A stretch of 64,000 nt of DNA from the NCBI GenBank assembly GCA_035631315.1, contig DASQIZ010000014.1:1-64000 (forward strand), given 5' to 3'. Position numbers and translations under genes: made by a program. Below the pieces are notes generated by a model. That model made no database searches, had not been told where the DNA came from, and saw nothing but the letters and a program-made list of their open reading frames with translations. Shown here piece by piece: positions 33,853 through 42,583 of the stretch. How positions within the stretch are numbered: position 1 is the first letter of the stretch; each line of letters begins with the position of its first letter. Source of the stretch: 40CM-2-70-7 sp035631315. GTDB taxonomy: Bacteria; Gemmatimonadota; Gemmatimonadetes; Gemmatimonadales; GWC2-71-9.

Positions 33853-35138
33853 CAGGCATACATCCCACGGAGCCGGTGCATCGCCGCCACGCGGTCGATG
33901 GACAGCATGTACGCCGCGATCCTGGTGTTGACCTTGTGCTTGTCGGCGAGTGCAACCACGTCGTTGAACGACTTCACCATGATCTGCTCGAGGCGGTTGT
34001 TCACCGTGGCTTCGTCCCAGAAATAACCGCCGCGGTCCTGCACCCACTCGAAGTAGCTTACGGTGACGCCGCCGGCGTTCGCCAGGATGTCCGGGATGAC
34101 GAAGATCCCCTTGTCCTCGAGGATCTTGTCGGCGCCCGCAGTCGTGGGCCCGTTGGCGCCTTCACAGATGATCTTCGCCTTGATCTTGGGCGCATTCTTT
34201 GAGGTGATGACGTTCTCGAGGGCTGCCGGGACCAGCACGTCGCAATCGCAGGTAAGCAGCTGCTCGTTGGTGATGGCGTCGGCCTTTGGATACCCTGCCA
34301 GCTGGCGCCGTTCGCGCACCCATTGAATGAGATCGGGAACGTCGAGGCCCTTGGGATTGATCAGGCCGCCGGATTTGTCGGCCACGGCCACGATGGTCGC
34401 GCCTTCCTTGGCGAGCAGATCCGCGGAGATCGATCCGACGTTGCCGAAGCCCATGACCGCTACGCGAGCCTTGTGCATCGGGATTCCGATCCGCTTCAGC
34501 GCCTCGCGGGTGACGAACATGCACCCCCGCCCCGTCGCCTCACGGCGCCCGAGGGAGCCACCCATCTCGACCGGCTTCCCGGTGACCACGGCGGTCACGG
34601 TGTGCCGCTTGTGCATCGAGTAGGTGTCCATGATCCACGCCATCACCCGCTCGTTGGTATTCACGTCGGGCGCTGGAACGTCGGAGTCGGGTCCGAGGAC
34701 GTCGATGATGCCCGACGTGTACCGGCGCGTGACCCGCTCGAGCTCCGCCATCGACATGGTGGTGGGGTCGCAGATCACTCCGCCCTTGGCGCCGCCGAAC
34801 GGGATGTTCACGACCGCGCACTTCCAGGTCATCCACGCCGCCAGTGCCTTCACTTCATCCAGGGTGACATTCATGTCGAACCGGATGCCGCCCTTGGCGG
34901 GCCCGCGTGAGGTGTTGTAGAGGACGCGGTACCCGGTGTAGACCTCGACGTCACCGTTGTCCCGGAGGACGGGCACCGAGACGATCAGCTGCTTCTCCGG
35001 GTGGCGGAGGATCTTGTAAAGGCCGGGATCGAGGTTGAGGAGTTTGGCCGCGTGGTCGAAGCGCTCCATCATGGCTTCGAACGGATTCTCCTCGGCCAGG
35101 AACGTGTCCTTCTCGGGACGGATGATCGCGTCGCTCAT
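33852..35138 (-). CDS. Glu/Leu/Phe/Val dehydrogenase (glutamate dehydrogenase)
   Basis: A 428-residue NAD(P)-dependent amino-acid dehydrogenase. The substrate domain has GYRVLYNTSRGPAKGGIRF and VNIPFGGAKGGV, with the catalytic lysine, then DVPAPDVNTNERVMAWIMDT. The Rossmann domain has VAVMGFGNVGSISADLLAKE, and ILANAGGVTVSYFEWVQD is near the end. This arrangement fits a hexameric glutamate dehydrogenase making or degrading glutamate; cofactor preference cannot be read. ATG 35138 overlaps the lpxK stop by 4 bp. No functional reason to sit in the lipid A cluster is apparent. Confidence 0.93.
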   Translation of the reverse strand: MSDAIIRPEKDTFLAEENPFEAMMERFDHAAKLLNLDPGLYKILRHPEKQLIVSVPVLRDNGDVEVYTGYRVLYNTSRGPAKGGIRFDMNVTLDEVKALAAWMTWKCAVVNIPFGGAKGGVICDPTTMSMAELERVTRRYTSGIIDVLGPDSDVPAPDVNTNERVMAWIMDTYSMHKRHTVTAVVTGKPVEMGGSLGRREATGRGCMFVTREALKRIGIPMHKARVAVMGFGNVGSISADLLAKEGATIVAVADKSGGLINPKGLDVPDLIQWVRERRQLAGYPKADAITNEQLLTCDCDVLVPAALENVITSKNAPKIKAKIICEGANGPTTAGADKILEDKGIFVIPDILANAGGVTVSYFEWVQDRGGYFWDEATVNNRLEQIMVKSFNDVVALADKHKVNTRIAAYMLSIDRVAAMHRLRGMYA

Positions 35139-36181
35139 ATCACGGAGGTGGAGGGTTTGACCAAGGTGGACAGCAGGGCCTCGATGGCCTCGAGTCCCCG
35201 CTCCCACTGCACGCCGAGTGTCGCTACCAATGGCTCGCGAGCATCGGCGGGCCAGCGGGGACGGAGCTTTACGGCGTCCTTTTCGGTGACTACAACATAA
35301 TCGGCTGTGGTAGCGGCGTTTAGCAGGGCCGCCACGTCAGCGTCCGTGTAGGCGTGATGGTCTTGATACGTCACAAGTTGCACAGCCTTTCCTGACCGCT
35401 CCTGAAGCTGGGCTGCAAAGGCTTGGGGATCAGCGACCCCCGCCGCCACCAGCAGACGACGCCCCTGCAGGGCATCCTCCGCCATTGCCTGACCGGTCTT
35501 CAGACCTTCGAAGCCAGTCAGGGCAAGGTGCGCGACGGCGACGGGAGTCCTGGGGCATGCCTTGGAGAGGCGATCGGCGAGCGCGGCAGCTCGCTCGGGA
35601 GACTCCCGTTTCCGTGTCACGATGATCCCGTCGGCCCGGCTCAGCGCCCCCCACCCTTCCCGCCAGGGGCCGGCGGGGAGCGGAAACGGGGAGTAGTCGA
35701 GGTGTTCGACCGCGATCAACGCCAGGTTGATGTCGCGGGCGATTCGCAGAGTCTGGTAGGCGTCATCCAGCACGAGTACGGTCGCGCCGTCCGCGACGGC
35801 GGCCGCGGCGCCGACTGCCCGGTCCGGATTCGCCTTCACCACCGCTTCAGGCACCAGCCGGGCATGGACGAGAGGTTCGTCATCCCCGTAGCCGCGCAAC
35901 AGGATGGCCGGCTTGGTCCCGTGACGGATCAGCCACTGGGCGATCCATGCGGCCACGGGGGTCTTTCCGCTCCCGCCCACCGTCAAGTTGCCGACGGCGA
36001 CCGACCGGAGCGGGAGGGAGGTCGTACCCAGGAGGGAGCTCTGGTACAGCACCGCCCGCACCATCGAGATGCCCTTATAGAGGATGGCGAACGGGAGCAA
36101 CGCGAGTGTGCCGATGCGCGCCCCGAACGTCCGCCCTTCCCAGAGCCACTGGATGAGACTGACACCAGCGCCCTGGCTCAT
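35135..36181 (-). CDS. lpxK: Tetraacyldisaccharide 4'-kinase
   Basis: A 348-residue inner-membrane-associated kinase that adds the 4'-phosphate of lipid A. The Walker A motif is VAVGNLTVGGSGKTPVAAW (near residues 61-79). LRGYGDD and VLVLDDAYQTLRIARDINL replace the usual LDDGFQH, a mild variation. TDYVVVTEKDAVKLRPRWP-like sequence near the end is typical. The N-terminal hydrophobic segment (TLALLPFAILYKGISMV) anchors it. Coupled by 4 bp to both neighbours. Confidence 0.92.
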   Translation of the reverse strand: MSQGAGVSLIQWLWEGRTFGARIGTLALLPFAILYKGISMVRAVLYQSSLLGTTSLPLRSVAVGNLTVGGSGKTPVAAWIAQWLIRHGTKPAILLRGYGDDEPLVHARLVPEAVVKANPDRAVGAAAAVADGATVLVLDDAYQTLRIARDINLALIAVEHLDYSPFPLPAGPWREGWGALSRADGIIVTRKRESPERAAALADRLSKACPRTPVAVAHLALTGFEGLKTGQAMAEDALQGRRLLVAAGVADPQAFAAQLQERSGKAVQLVTYQDHHAYTDADVAALLNAATTADYVVVTEKDAVKLRPRWPADAREPLVATLGVQWERGLEAIEALLSTLVKPSTSVI

Positions 36182-36804
36182 GATTCCGCCCCGAGATCAG
36201 TGAGCGCACGCTCGAGGTCACCGAGGGCGCGGCGGGCGTCGTCCTTGGCGGGCCCGAGGAGGATCGGGGTCCCGAATATCACATTCACCCGCGCGAAGGG
36301 CTTCGGGATCCGCATGCGATCCCAGGTCGGGAGCCGCCACTCGGCGCTCGCGTTGGCCGTGATCGGCACAATGGCCGCCGACGCGTGACGCGCTGCCGAG
36401 ACGATCCCCGCTTGGACTTTTTCGGCGGGTCCGCGTGGGCCATCAGGAGTCACCGCGACGACATTCCCGGCTTCAAGGGCTCTGATGAGTCCCAGGAGAC
36501 CGACCTCGCCACCGCGATTGGTCGAGCCGCGAACCGCGGAATACCCGAGATCCGAGGCGAGATCGGCGAGGTAGCCACCGTCGCGGTGCTTGCTGATCAG
36601 GAGGACGATGCCGCGATCGCGGTGCGAGAAGAGCAGCGGCAGGATGCGGCTATGCCAGAGTGCCAGGATGTAGGGACGGCGCCGGGCGATCAAGTCCGTG
36701 ACGGGCCCTTCGCCGGTAACGCGGAAGCGCCAGGTTCGTGCGAGCAGTCTGATAATCCGCTGCCCCACCCGGGAGAGGATGGGTTCGGCGAACGTGAGCT
36801 TCAC
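36178..36804 (-). CDS. DUF374-family lipid A late acyltransferase (LpxJ-like)
   Basis: A 208-residue DUF374 protein. Motifs: ILALWHSRILPLLFSHRDRG, LISKHRDGGYLADLASDLGY, SAVRGSTNRGGEVGLL and VAVTPDGPRGPAEKVQAG. Some DUF374 proteins (LpxJ of epsilonproteobacteria) are non-canonical secondary acyltransferases of lipid A. Its position between lpxB and lpxK with 4-bp overlaps on both sides strongly suggests the same job here. No LpxL/LpxM-type gene is present in the window. Confidence 0.78.
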   Translation of the reverse strand: MKLTFAEPILSRVGQRIIRLLARTWRFRVTGEGPVTDLIARRRPYILALWHSRILPLLFSHRDRGIVLLISKHRDGGYLADLASDLGYSAVRGSTNRGGEVGLLGLIRALEAGNVVAVTPDGPRGPAEKVQAGIVSAARHASAAIVPITANASAEWRLPTWDRMRIPKPFARVNVIFGTPILLGPAKDDARRALGDLERALTDLGAES

Positions 36805-37916
36805 CCCAGGAGCTCCGCCGCGAGGTCGGCCACGCGTTCGGCCGCACCTGGAGGCCCCAGGCGCTCACGGACCGTGGCTAGACCTTCGCGCTGCGCGCGC
36901 GCCGCCGGTCCGTCGCGGTCGAGGAGCGGCATGACGGCCCGGGCCAACGCCTTCGGTGTCGCCTGACCCTGCAGGAATTCAGGAGCGACCTCACGCCCGG
37001 CCACCAGATTGACGAGCCCGACCCGCGGCACTTGGAGCAGGCGACGGGCGATGAAGTACGACAGTCCGTTCATCCGGTAGGCGATGGCCATCGGCAGGTC
37101 CGCGAGCGCGGCCTCGAGGGTGGTCGTCCCCGACTTGCACAAACCGGCATCGGCCGCGGCGAAGACCAGCCCGGGGTCGCCATACGCGATCGGGATTTCA
37201 CGCGGATCCGAGTACTCGGCGCGGTTTGTTCCGGCGACGATCAGCTGCACGTCGGGCAGCGCCGCCCGCACCTGGAGGGCGGCATCCCGAAACCGGGTCC
37301 ACATATGGGCGACTTCCTGGCGCCGGCTCCCCGGAAAAATGCCGAGGACGGGACGGTGGAGGTCGAGCTTGAGTGCACTGCGGGCTTCCTCCCGCCCGGG
37401 AAGCGCTGGGCGGTCCTTCAGCGGATGCCCCACGAACGTCGCGGGCACTCCCCGCTCCCGGAAGAAGGGCTCCTCGAACGGCAGAATGACGGCCAGCTGC
37501 TTCACGTTGCCGCGCATGCGCTTGATCCGGCCCGGCGCCCATGCCCAGAGCTGCGGTGCGATGTAGTAAAGGACCGGCACCTTGAGAGCCGTGACCTGGG
37601 GCGCGAATCGGAGATGGTAGCCCGGGTAGTCCACCAGCATCACGGTCTTGTAGCGGCCAGCGGCCAGTCTTTCGCGGGTTCGCGCGGCGAGGCGGCGGTG
37701 GGCCGGAATGGTGCTCAAGGCCTCGACGAACCCCACGACCGACATGGATTCCATGCGGTCCAGCACCTTGGCACCCGCGGCTTCGAGTGCGGGTCCCCCG
37801 AACGCCTCCACCTCGAGCCCCGGCAAGCGGCGCCGGAGCGCGGCCACGACGGGGGCCGCGTGCGCATCCCCCGACGGTTCGCCCGCCGAGACATAGAAGC
37901 GGGGAGACGCGGTCAC
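36801..37916 (-). CDS. lpxB: Lipid-A-disaccharide synthase
   Basis: A 371-residue GT19 glycosyltransferase joining UDP-diacylglucosamine and lipid X. FYVSAGEPSGDAHAAPVVAA is the N-terminal family signature. VDYPGYHLRFA, YYIAPQLWAWAPGRIKRM, GHPLKDRP and LGIFPGSRRQEVAHM are also diagnostic. CKSGTTTLEAALADLPMAIA is the C-terminal nucleotide-sugar site. GTG 37916 overlaps the dehydrogenase stop by 4 bp; similarity begins there although the frame is open further upstream. Confidence 0.96.
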   Translation of the reverse strand: MTASPRFYVSAGEPSGDAHAAPVVAALRRRLPGLEVEAFGGPALEAAGAKVLDRMESMSVVGFVEALSTIPAHRRLAARTRERLAAGRYKTVMLVDYPGYHLRFAPQVTALKVPVLYYIAPQLWAWAPGRIKRMRGNVKQLAVILPFEEPFFRERGVPATFVGHPLKDRPALPGREEARSALKLDLHRPVLGIFPGSRRQEVAHMWTRFRDAALQVRAALPDVQLIVAGTNRAEYSDPREIPIAYGDPGLVFAAADAGLCKSGTTTLEAALADLPMAIAYRMNGLSYFIARRLLQVPRVGLVNLVAGREVAPEFLQGQATPKALARAVMPLLDRDGPAARAQREGLATVRERLGPPGAAERVADLAAELLG

Positions 37917-38890
37917 GGCCGCAGGGTGGCGAGCGGGGACGCCTGGATGGCGTCGGCGACGCGGGTCGCCAGCACCAGGGCTTGGGCGCCGGCCGCGCCG
38001 GACACCGCGACCTCCCCTTCCCCTCGCACCGCGCGCACGAAACTCTCGAGCTCGAGCTTCAGGGGCTCGGCTTCGGGGGCGTCCAGCTTGGCATGCTCGA
38101 CGATGTCCTCGATGCGGGTGGCCCCCAACCCCTTCCATCCCTTCTTGAGGCGGAAGAAGTGGCCCGTGCCCTGGGCGAGATCGAGGGAGAAGTACCCGGT
38201 GGGCTGGAAGATCCGGAGTTTCCGGGTCCGCTCCCGCGAGATGCGTGAGGCGGTGACGATCGCGACGGCTCCGTTCGAGAACTCGACACGCGCATTCGCG
38301 ATGTCCACGTGCGGAGTGAGGAGGGGCGCACCGGTGGCCCGGACGTCCGTGACATCCTTCCCCACCAGCTCGAGGATCAGGTCGAGGTCGTGGATCATCA
38401 GGTCGAGGACCACCGCGACGTCCGACCCGCGCGGCGTGAACGGTGCCAGGCGGTCACACTGGAAGAACCGGGGGTCTTCGAGGTACGGCATCGCCGCCCG
38501 CACGGCGCGATTGAAGCGCTCGACGTGCCCAACCTGCAGCTTGGCCTTGTGCTTCGCGGCCGCGGCGACGAGCTGCTCGGCTCCCGACACCGAGTCGGCG
38601 AGCGGCTTTTCGATCAGGCAGGAGATGCCGCGCGACAGGGCGGCGAGGCCCACCTCCGTGTGCGCGGGGGTCGAGACCACCACGCTGACGGCGTCCACCT
38701 TGTCGAGCAGCGCGTCCATCGACGCGTGGGCGACGGTCCCCAGCTCCTGCGCGACGTGCGCCAGCCGCTCGGGATTCCGGTCGTAGATCCCGGCGAGCTC
38801 GGCGCCGTCGATGTGGCGGAGGAGGCGGGCGTGGTGGTAACCGAGAGCGCCGGTGCCGATCACGCCGATCCGCACCCGCGAGGCGGTCAC
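37913..38890 (-). CDS. Gfo/Idh/MocA oxidoreductase within the lpx operon (GnnA candidate)
   Basis: A 325-residue NAD(P)-dependent oxidoreductase: Rossmann GVIGTGALGYHHARLL, the EKP motif in CLIEKPLADS (catalytic lysine) and LQVGHVERFNRAVRAA, the version seen in UDP-GlcNAc(A) 3-dehydrogenases. Such genes recur between lpxA and lpxB in several phyla. In Acidithiobacillus and Leptospira the equivalent GnnA works with aminotransferase GnnB to make UDP-GlcNAc3N and amide-linked lipid A. No GnnB-like aminotransferase is encoded here, so the role is inferred from position. Four-bp overlaps on both sides. Confidence 0.82.
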   Translation of the reverse strand: MTASRVRIGVIGTGALGYHHARLLRHIDGAELAGIYDRNPERLAHVAQELGTVAHASMDALLDKVDAVSVVVSTPAHTEVGLAALSRGISCLIEKPLADSVSGAEQLVAAAAKHKAKLQVGHVERFNRAVRAAMPYLEDPRFFQCDRLAPFTPRGSDVAVVLDLMIHDLDLILELVGKDVTDVRATGAPLLTPHVDIANARVEFSNGAVAIVTASRISRERTRKLRIFQPTGYFSLDLAQGTGHFFRLKKGWKGLGATRIEDIVEHAKLDAPEAEPLKLELESFVRAVRGEGEVAVSGAAGAQALVLATRVADAIQASPLATLRP

Positions 38891-39654
38891 ACCAGCACCC
38901 CTCGCTGGGACGTTTCGATGAACGTGAGGAACGTTTCGACTTCCGGCAGCGCCGGCAGCTCGGCCCGGGCACGCGCGATGCCCTGCGTGATGTTGAAGTC
39001 GGAGTTGAAGAGGAGCCGGTACGCCCGCTTGAGGGCGAGCTTGACCTCGGCTGAGAACCCGGCGCGTTGCAGACCGACAGAATTGAGGCCGTACAGCTGC
39101 AGCGGATTGCCGACGGCTTTCACGAAGGGCGGCACGTCCTGATTCACGCGGGATCCGCCGCCGACGAAGGCGAAGGTCCCGATGCGGCAGAACTGATGAA
39201 TGGGCGTGAGCCCCGAGATATTGGCGCGGTCACCGATCTCGACGTGCCCCGCCATCTGCACGCCGTTGGCGATGATGACGTCGTTGCCGAGGTGACAGTC
39301 GTGCGCGATGTGGACGTAGGTCATCAGGAAGCAGCGAGCCCCCACGGTCGTTTTCCCGGTCGCGGTGCTGCCGCGGTTGACCGTCGAGTATTCCCGGAGC
39401 ACGGTCTCGTCCCCGATCTCGACCCACGTCTCTTCGTTCTTGTACTTGAGGTCCTGCGGCGCTCCCCCGACCACGGTCCCCACGCCGATCTGCACGCGCG
39501 TCCCGATCCGGGCGTTGCACTCCACCACGGCGTGCGCGGCGATCTTCGAGCCGTCGCCGATGGTCACCCTGGGTCCGATGACGGCATAGGGACCCACGTC
39601 GACGTCGCGGCCCAGCTCGGCCTTCGGATCGATCAGTGCCGTCGGGTGGATCAT
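38887..39654 (-). CDS. lpxA: UDP-N-acetylglucosamine acyltransferase
   Basis: A 255-residue left-handed beta-helix acyltransferase for the first step of lipid A synthesis. IHPTALIDPKAELGRDVDVG starts the hexapeptide coils. The catalytic-histidine region is CFLMTYVHIAHDCHLGNDVI, with GHVEIGDRANISGLTPIHQF following. The C-terminal helical part (GLNSVGLQRAGFSAEVKLAL) is standard. The ATGA overlap with lpxC/fabZ makes them coupled. Confidence 0.96.
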   Translation of the reverse strand: MIHPTALIDPKAELGRDVDVGPYAVIGPRVTIGDGSKIAAHAVVECNARIGTRVQIGVGTVVGGAPQDLKYKNEETWVEIGDETVLREYSTVNRGSTATGKTTVGARCFLMTYVHIAHDCHLGNDVIIANGVQMAGHVEIGDRANISGLTPIHQFCRIGTFAFVGGGSRVNQDVPPFVKAVGNPLQLYGLNSVGLQRAGFSAEVKLALKRAYRLLFNSDFNITQGIARARAELPALPEVETFLTFIETSQRGVLV

Positions 39655-40931
39655 TTGTCGGTGACGATGGCCATCATTTCGGCCTCCGCGACGACCTGCC
39701 CATCGACGTAGCCGACGCCCTTCATCTTGCAGGTGCGGCCCCGGAACTGCACCATCTCGAGCTCGAAGCGGATCTGATCGCCGGGCAGCACGGGGCGGCG
39801 GAACTTCACGTTATCGAGCGACATGAAGTAGACCACCTTGTCTTCGACATTCTGCCCTTCGAAGTGCCCCATCAGGAGCATCCCGCCCACCTGGGCCATC
39901 GCTTCGATGATCAGGACGCCCGGCATGATCGGGTGACCGGGGAAATGGCCCTGGAAGAACGGCTCGTTGATCGTGACGTTCTTGATCCCCACGATCCGCC
40001 GGTCCCCTTCCACCTCGATGATGCGGTCCACGAGGAGGAACGGATAGCGGTGCGGGAGAATATCGAGGATGCGGCCGATGTCGTAACGGGCGTCCCCCGT
40101 CCGCTTCGCGGTCCGGGAGAGGGCCCGGGCGAGCGCCACGTTGCCGACGTGCGAGGGCCGGGTCGCGACGATGTGCGCGCGCACCCGCGCGCCCGTCAGC
40201 GCCAGGTCGCCGACGATGTCGGCGGCCTTGTGACGCACGAACTCGTCGGGCCAGCGCAGGGGACCTCCCTGCACCACCGCCTGGTCGTCCAGCACGATGG
40301 CGTTGTCCTTGGTGACGCCCTTGATCAGGCCCTTGGCCCGGAGTGCGTCCACTTCACTGGCGAATCCAAACGTGCGCGCGCCGGCGAGCTCGCGGCCGAA
40401 CGCTTCCGGCGTGATCTCGTACGTGCCGGCTTGCCGCCCGATCATCGGATGCGCGAACTCTACCGTCGCGGTGAGGCGGTAGCTCTTGGCCGGTGCGACG
40501 ACGTAGCTCGCGTCCCCTTCCGTGACGGTAAAGGGCGCCTGTACGGTGAGCAGGACGGGCTCGCCCTCGTGTTCGGCGGTGCCTGCGTCGCTCAGGGCCT
40601 TGAAGTACGGTCCCACGCTGCCGTCGAGCGCCGGCGGCTCCGGTCCCGAGAGCTCGATGATGCAGTCGTCCACCTCGAGCGCTCCAAGGGCGGCCAGGAG
40701 GTGTTCGACCGTGTGGATCGTCGCCTCCCCGTGTCCGATGGCGGTGCGCCGCTCGAGGGCCTCGACCTCCGTGAGGCGCGCCGGCACCAGCGGCTTGTCG
40801 GCGAGATCGGTCCGCCGGAAGGCGATGCCCTGCCCCGATGTGGCCGGCAGCAGGCGCGCCTCGGTTTTGGCACCGGTATGGAGACCGGTGCCGGAGAGCT
40901 TCGCCTCGTGCTTGAGCGTCCGTCTAGCGAT
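39651..40931 (-). CDS. lpxC/fabZ: LpxC-FabZ fusion: UDP-3-O-acyl-GlcNAc deacetylase / 3-hydroxyacyl-ACP dehydratase
   Basis: A 426-residue bifunctional protein. Residues 1-275 are LpxC, the zinc deacetylase committing to lipid A. LSGTGLHTG is at the N-terminus, and zinc ligands H77 (TVEHLLAAL), H234 and D238 (RHKAADIVGD) match E. coli H79/H238/D242. Residues 280-426 are FabZ, with H329 in FFQGHFPGHPIMPG and E343 in IEAMAQ. The fusion is known from Bacteroidetes and related phyla. No ATG, GTG or TTG exists in frame between an upstream stop inside lpxD and GTG 40787, which would cut off 48 residues of LpxC. AUC at 40931 aligns with the family start and follows GGAAGGGG by 6 nt, so I start there. 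Confidence 0.9.
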   Translation of the reverse strand: MARRTLKHEAKLSGTGLHTGAKTEARLLPATSGQGIAFRRTDLADKPLVPARLTEVEALERRTAIGHGEATIHTVEHLLAALGALEVDDCIIELSGPEPPALDGSVGPYFKALSDAGTAEHEGEPVLLTVQAPFTVTEGDASYVVAPAKSYRLTATVEFAHPMIGRQAGTYEITPEAFGRELAGARTFGFASEVDALRAKGLIKGVTKDNAIVLDDQAVVQGGPLRWPDEFVRHKAADIVGDLALTGARVRAHIVATRPSHVGNVALARALSRTAKRTGDARYDIGRILDILPHRYPFLLVDRIIEVEGDRRIVGIKNVTINEPFFQGHFPGHPIMPGVLIIEAMAQVGGMLLMGHFEGQNVEDKVVYFMSLDNVKFRRPVLPGDQIRFELEMVQFRGRTCKMKGVGYVDGQVVAEAEMMAIVTDK

Positions 40932-41976
40932 CGGAGTCCCCTTCCGGGCGCGCCAGCGCCTCGAGCTCGTTGACCAGGGGTGCCAGGCGGTACAGTGCCG
41001 CCTGGGCCCGCAGGTACTCGCGATGGTTCCGTGCCGGATATCCGGTGACCGTCGCGCCGTCTTCGATGTCGCCGATCACGCCGCTTTGCACGGTGATGCG
41101 GACGCGGGAGCCGACGTTGATATGATCCGCGAGGCCCACCTGTCCGGCGAGAAACACGTCGTCTCCCACCCGGGTCGACCCGGCGATCCCCACCATCGCC
41201 GCGATGAGACAGCGCTCGCCGATCTGCACGTTATGGGCGACCATGACGAGGTTGTCGATCTTCGTGCCACGTCCGACGACCGTGTCGTCGACGCTGCCGC
41301 GGTCGACGGTGGTGTTCGCACCGATCTCCACATCGTCCCCGATGACGCACCGGCCCACCTGCGGAATCTTCCGGGGCAGCGCTCCGGCCTTGCCCGGGAG
41401 ATAGCCGAACCCGTCGGCGCCGAGGCGGGTGCCCGAGTGGATCATGACGCGGTCCCCGATGACGGTCCCCGTGTAGCACGTCACCTGGGCATAGAGGTGC
41501 ACGTCGTTCCCGACGATCACGCCGGCTCCCAGCACACACCCGGCGTCGATCCGGACGTTCTTGCCCAGACGCACATCCTGGCCGAGCACCACGTGCGGCC
41601 CGATGGCGACGGGGTCGGTCCAGGTGGTGCCCCGGCCGATGATCGCCGAAGCGTCCACGCCCGGCACCCAGGCCGGTTCGGGATAGAGGATCGGGAGCAC
41701 GTCGAGGAGGGCGGCGTGCGGGTCCGCGACCACGATCCGGGTGGGCGGCCCCTGCGGGAGATCGGCGAACTCGGGGCGGCACAACACCACGGCCTGCCGG
41801 GCGCGCTCAAAGTATGGGAGGTAGGAACGGCTGGCAAGAAACGCCAAGTCGCCCGCGCCGGCCCGCTCGAGCGGGGCGACACGGGCGACCGTGACCTGAC
41901 CCGGACCCACGAGCCGCCCCCCGGTGAGGGCGGCGATGTCATACGCGGAGAGCGGTCGGCGGCCTTCCGCTGGCAC
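40924..41976 (-). CDS. lpxD: UDP-3-O-acylglucosamine N-acyltransferase
   Basis: A 350-residue trimeric beta-helix acyltransferase for lipid A. The N-terminal uridine-binding domain (VAPLERAGAGDLAFLASRSY) is followed by hexapeptide coils, then GTRLGADGFGYLPGKAGALP, DDVEIGANTTVDRGSVDDTV and VMVAHNVQIGERCLIAAMVG, with the catalytic histidine. A C-terminal helix ends the protein. GTG start 8 bp after skp. Its stop lies inside the start region of lpxC/fabZ. Confidence 0.95.
   Translation of the reverse strand: MPAEGRRPLSAYDIAALTGGRLVGPGQVTVARVAPLERAGAGDLAFLASRSYLPYFERARQAVVLCRPEFADLPQGPPTRIVVADPHAALLDVLPILYPEPAWVPGVDASAIIGRGTTWTDPVAIGPHVVLGQDVRLGKNVRIDAGCVLGAGVIVGNDVHLYAQVTCYTGTVIGDRVMIHSGTRLGADGFGYLPGKAGALPRKIPQVGRCVIGDDVEIGANTTVDRGSVDDTVVGRGTKIDNLVMVAHNVQIGERCLIAAMVGIAGSTRVGDDVFLAGQVGLADHINVGSRVRITVQSGVIGDIEDGATVTGYPARNHREYLRAQAALYRLAPLVNELEALARPEGDSDR
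40929..40945 (-). promoter_or_regulatory. Non-canonical AUC start with strong Shine-Dalgarno (lpxC/fabZ)
   Basis: On the minus strand GGAAGGGG (40945-40938) lies six bases before ATC (40931-40929), which is followed by GCT AGA CGG ACG CTC AAG. These codons reproduce the R-T-L-K start of LpxC proteins. The ATC overlaps the lpxD stop TAG (40926-40924), so coupling by terminating ribosomes could help initiation. Confidence 0.65.
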
Positions 41977-41984
41977 CGGGGTCG

Positions 41985-42548
41985 CTAGTTCGACTGGGCC
42001 GGCAGTTGTTTGATACGGGCGACCACCGTGCGGGTGATGTCCAGTGCCGGGTCCGCGGCCAGGAGCCCCGACGCGCTGGGGTCACCGTTGAAGACCATCG
42101 CATACCCACCTTCGAGACGCACGGCCTCGATGATGGTCCGGATCTTCTGCTGAATGGGCGCCATCAGTTCCTGCTGGCGCTGCTGAGCCTTCTGGTTCAG
42201 CTCTTGGGTCCGCGCGTCGAAGCGCTGCTGCATGTTCTGCAGATCCTTCTGCTTCGCCTGCTTCGCCGCGGGGGACAGGGCGATGGACTGCTGATCCAGC
42301 GCCTGCACCGCCGAATCCATCTGCTGCTGCATCTTCTGCACCTCATCCCGGTAACCCTGGACCTCGCGAGCCAGCGTCGACTCCGCCGTCACGTACCCGG
42401 GAGTCGAATCGAGAATCTGCTGCGGGATGACATAGGCGATCTTGAGCCCGGTGCCCCCCTTGGACGCAGGGGTCTGCGCGCGGGCCGCTTGCGCGGATAC
42501 GGATCGGGCGGCGGCCAACGCCAGACAGACCACCAGGACACGCTTCAT
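41985..42548 (-). CDS. skp: OmpH/Skp-family periplasmic chaperone
   Basis: A 187-residue protein with a signal peptide (MKRVLVVCLALAAARSVSAQ). A KIAYVIPQQILDSTPGYVTA strand is followed by long Gln-rich amphipathic helices (LQNMQQRFDARTQELNQKAQ), which form the tentacles of Skp, and a closing strand, GGYAMVFNGDPSASGLLAAD. It escorts unfolded outer-membrane proteins to BamA, encoded just upstream, a very common pairing with lpxD downstream. Confidence 0.92.
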   Translation of the reverse strand: MKRVLVVCLALAAARSVSAQAARAQTPASKGGTGLKIAYVIPQQILDSTPGYVTAESTLAREVQGYRDEVQKMQQQMDSAVQALDQQSIALSPAAKQAKQKDLQNMQQRFDARTQELNQKAQQRQQELMAPIQQKIRTIIEAVRLEGGYAMVFNGDPSASGLLAADPALDITRTVVARIKQLPAQSN

Positions 42549-42583
42549 GACTGACTCCGGAGATGGGGACATAAGAGAATTGC

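Noticed and set aside
40787..40789. GTG as the start of lpxC/fabZ
   Set aside because: It would remove 48 residues including the conserved LSGTGLHTG segment, although this sequence is intact and in frame upstream.
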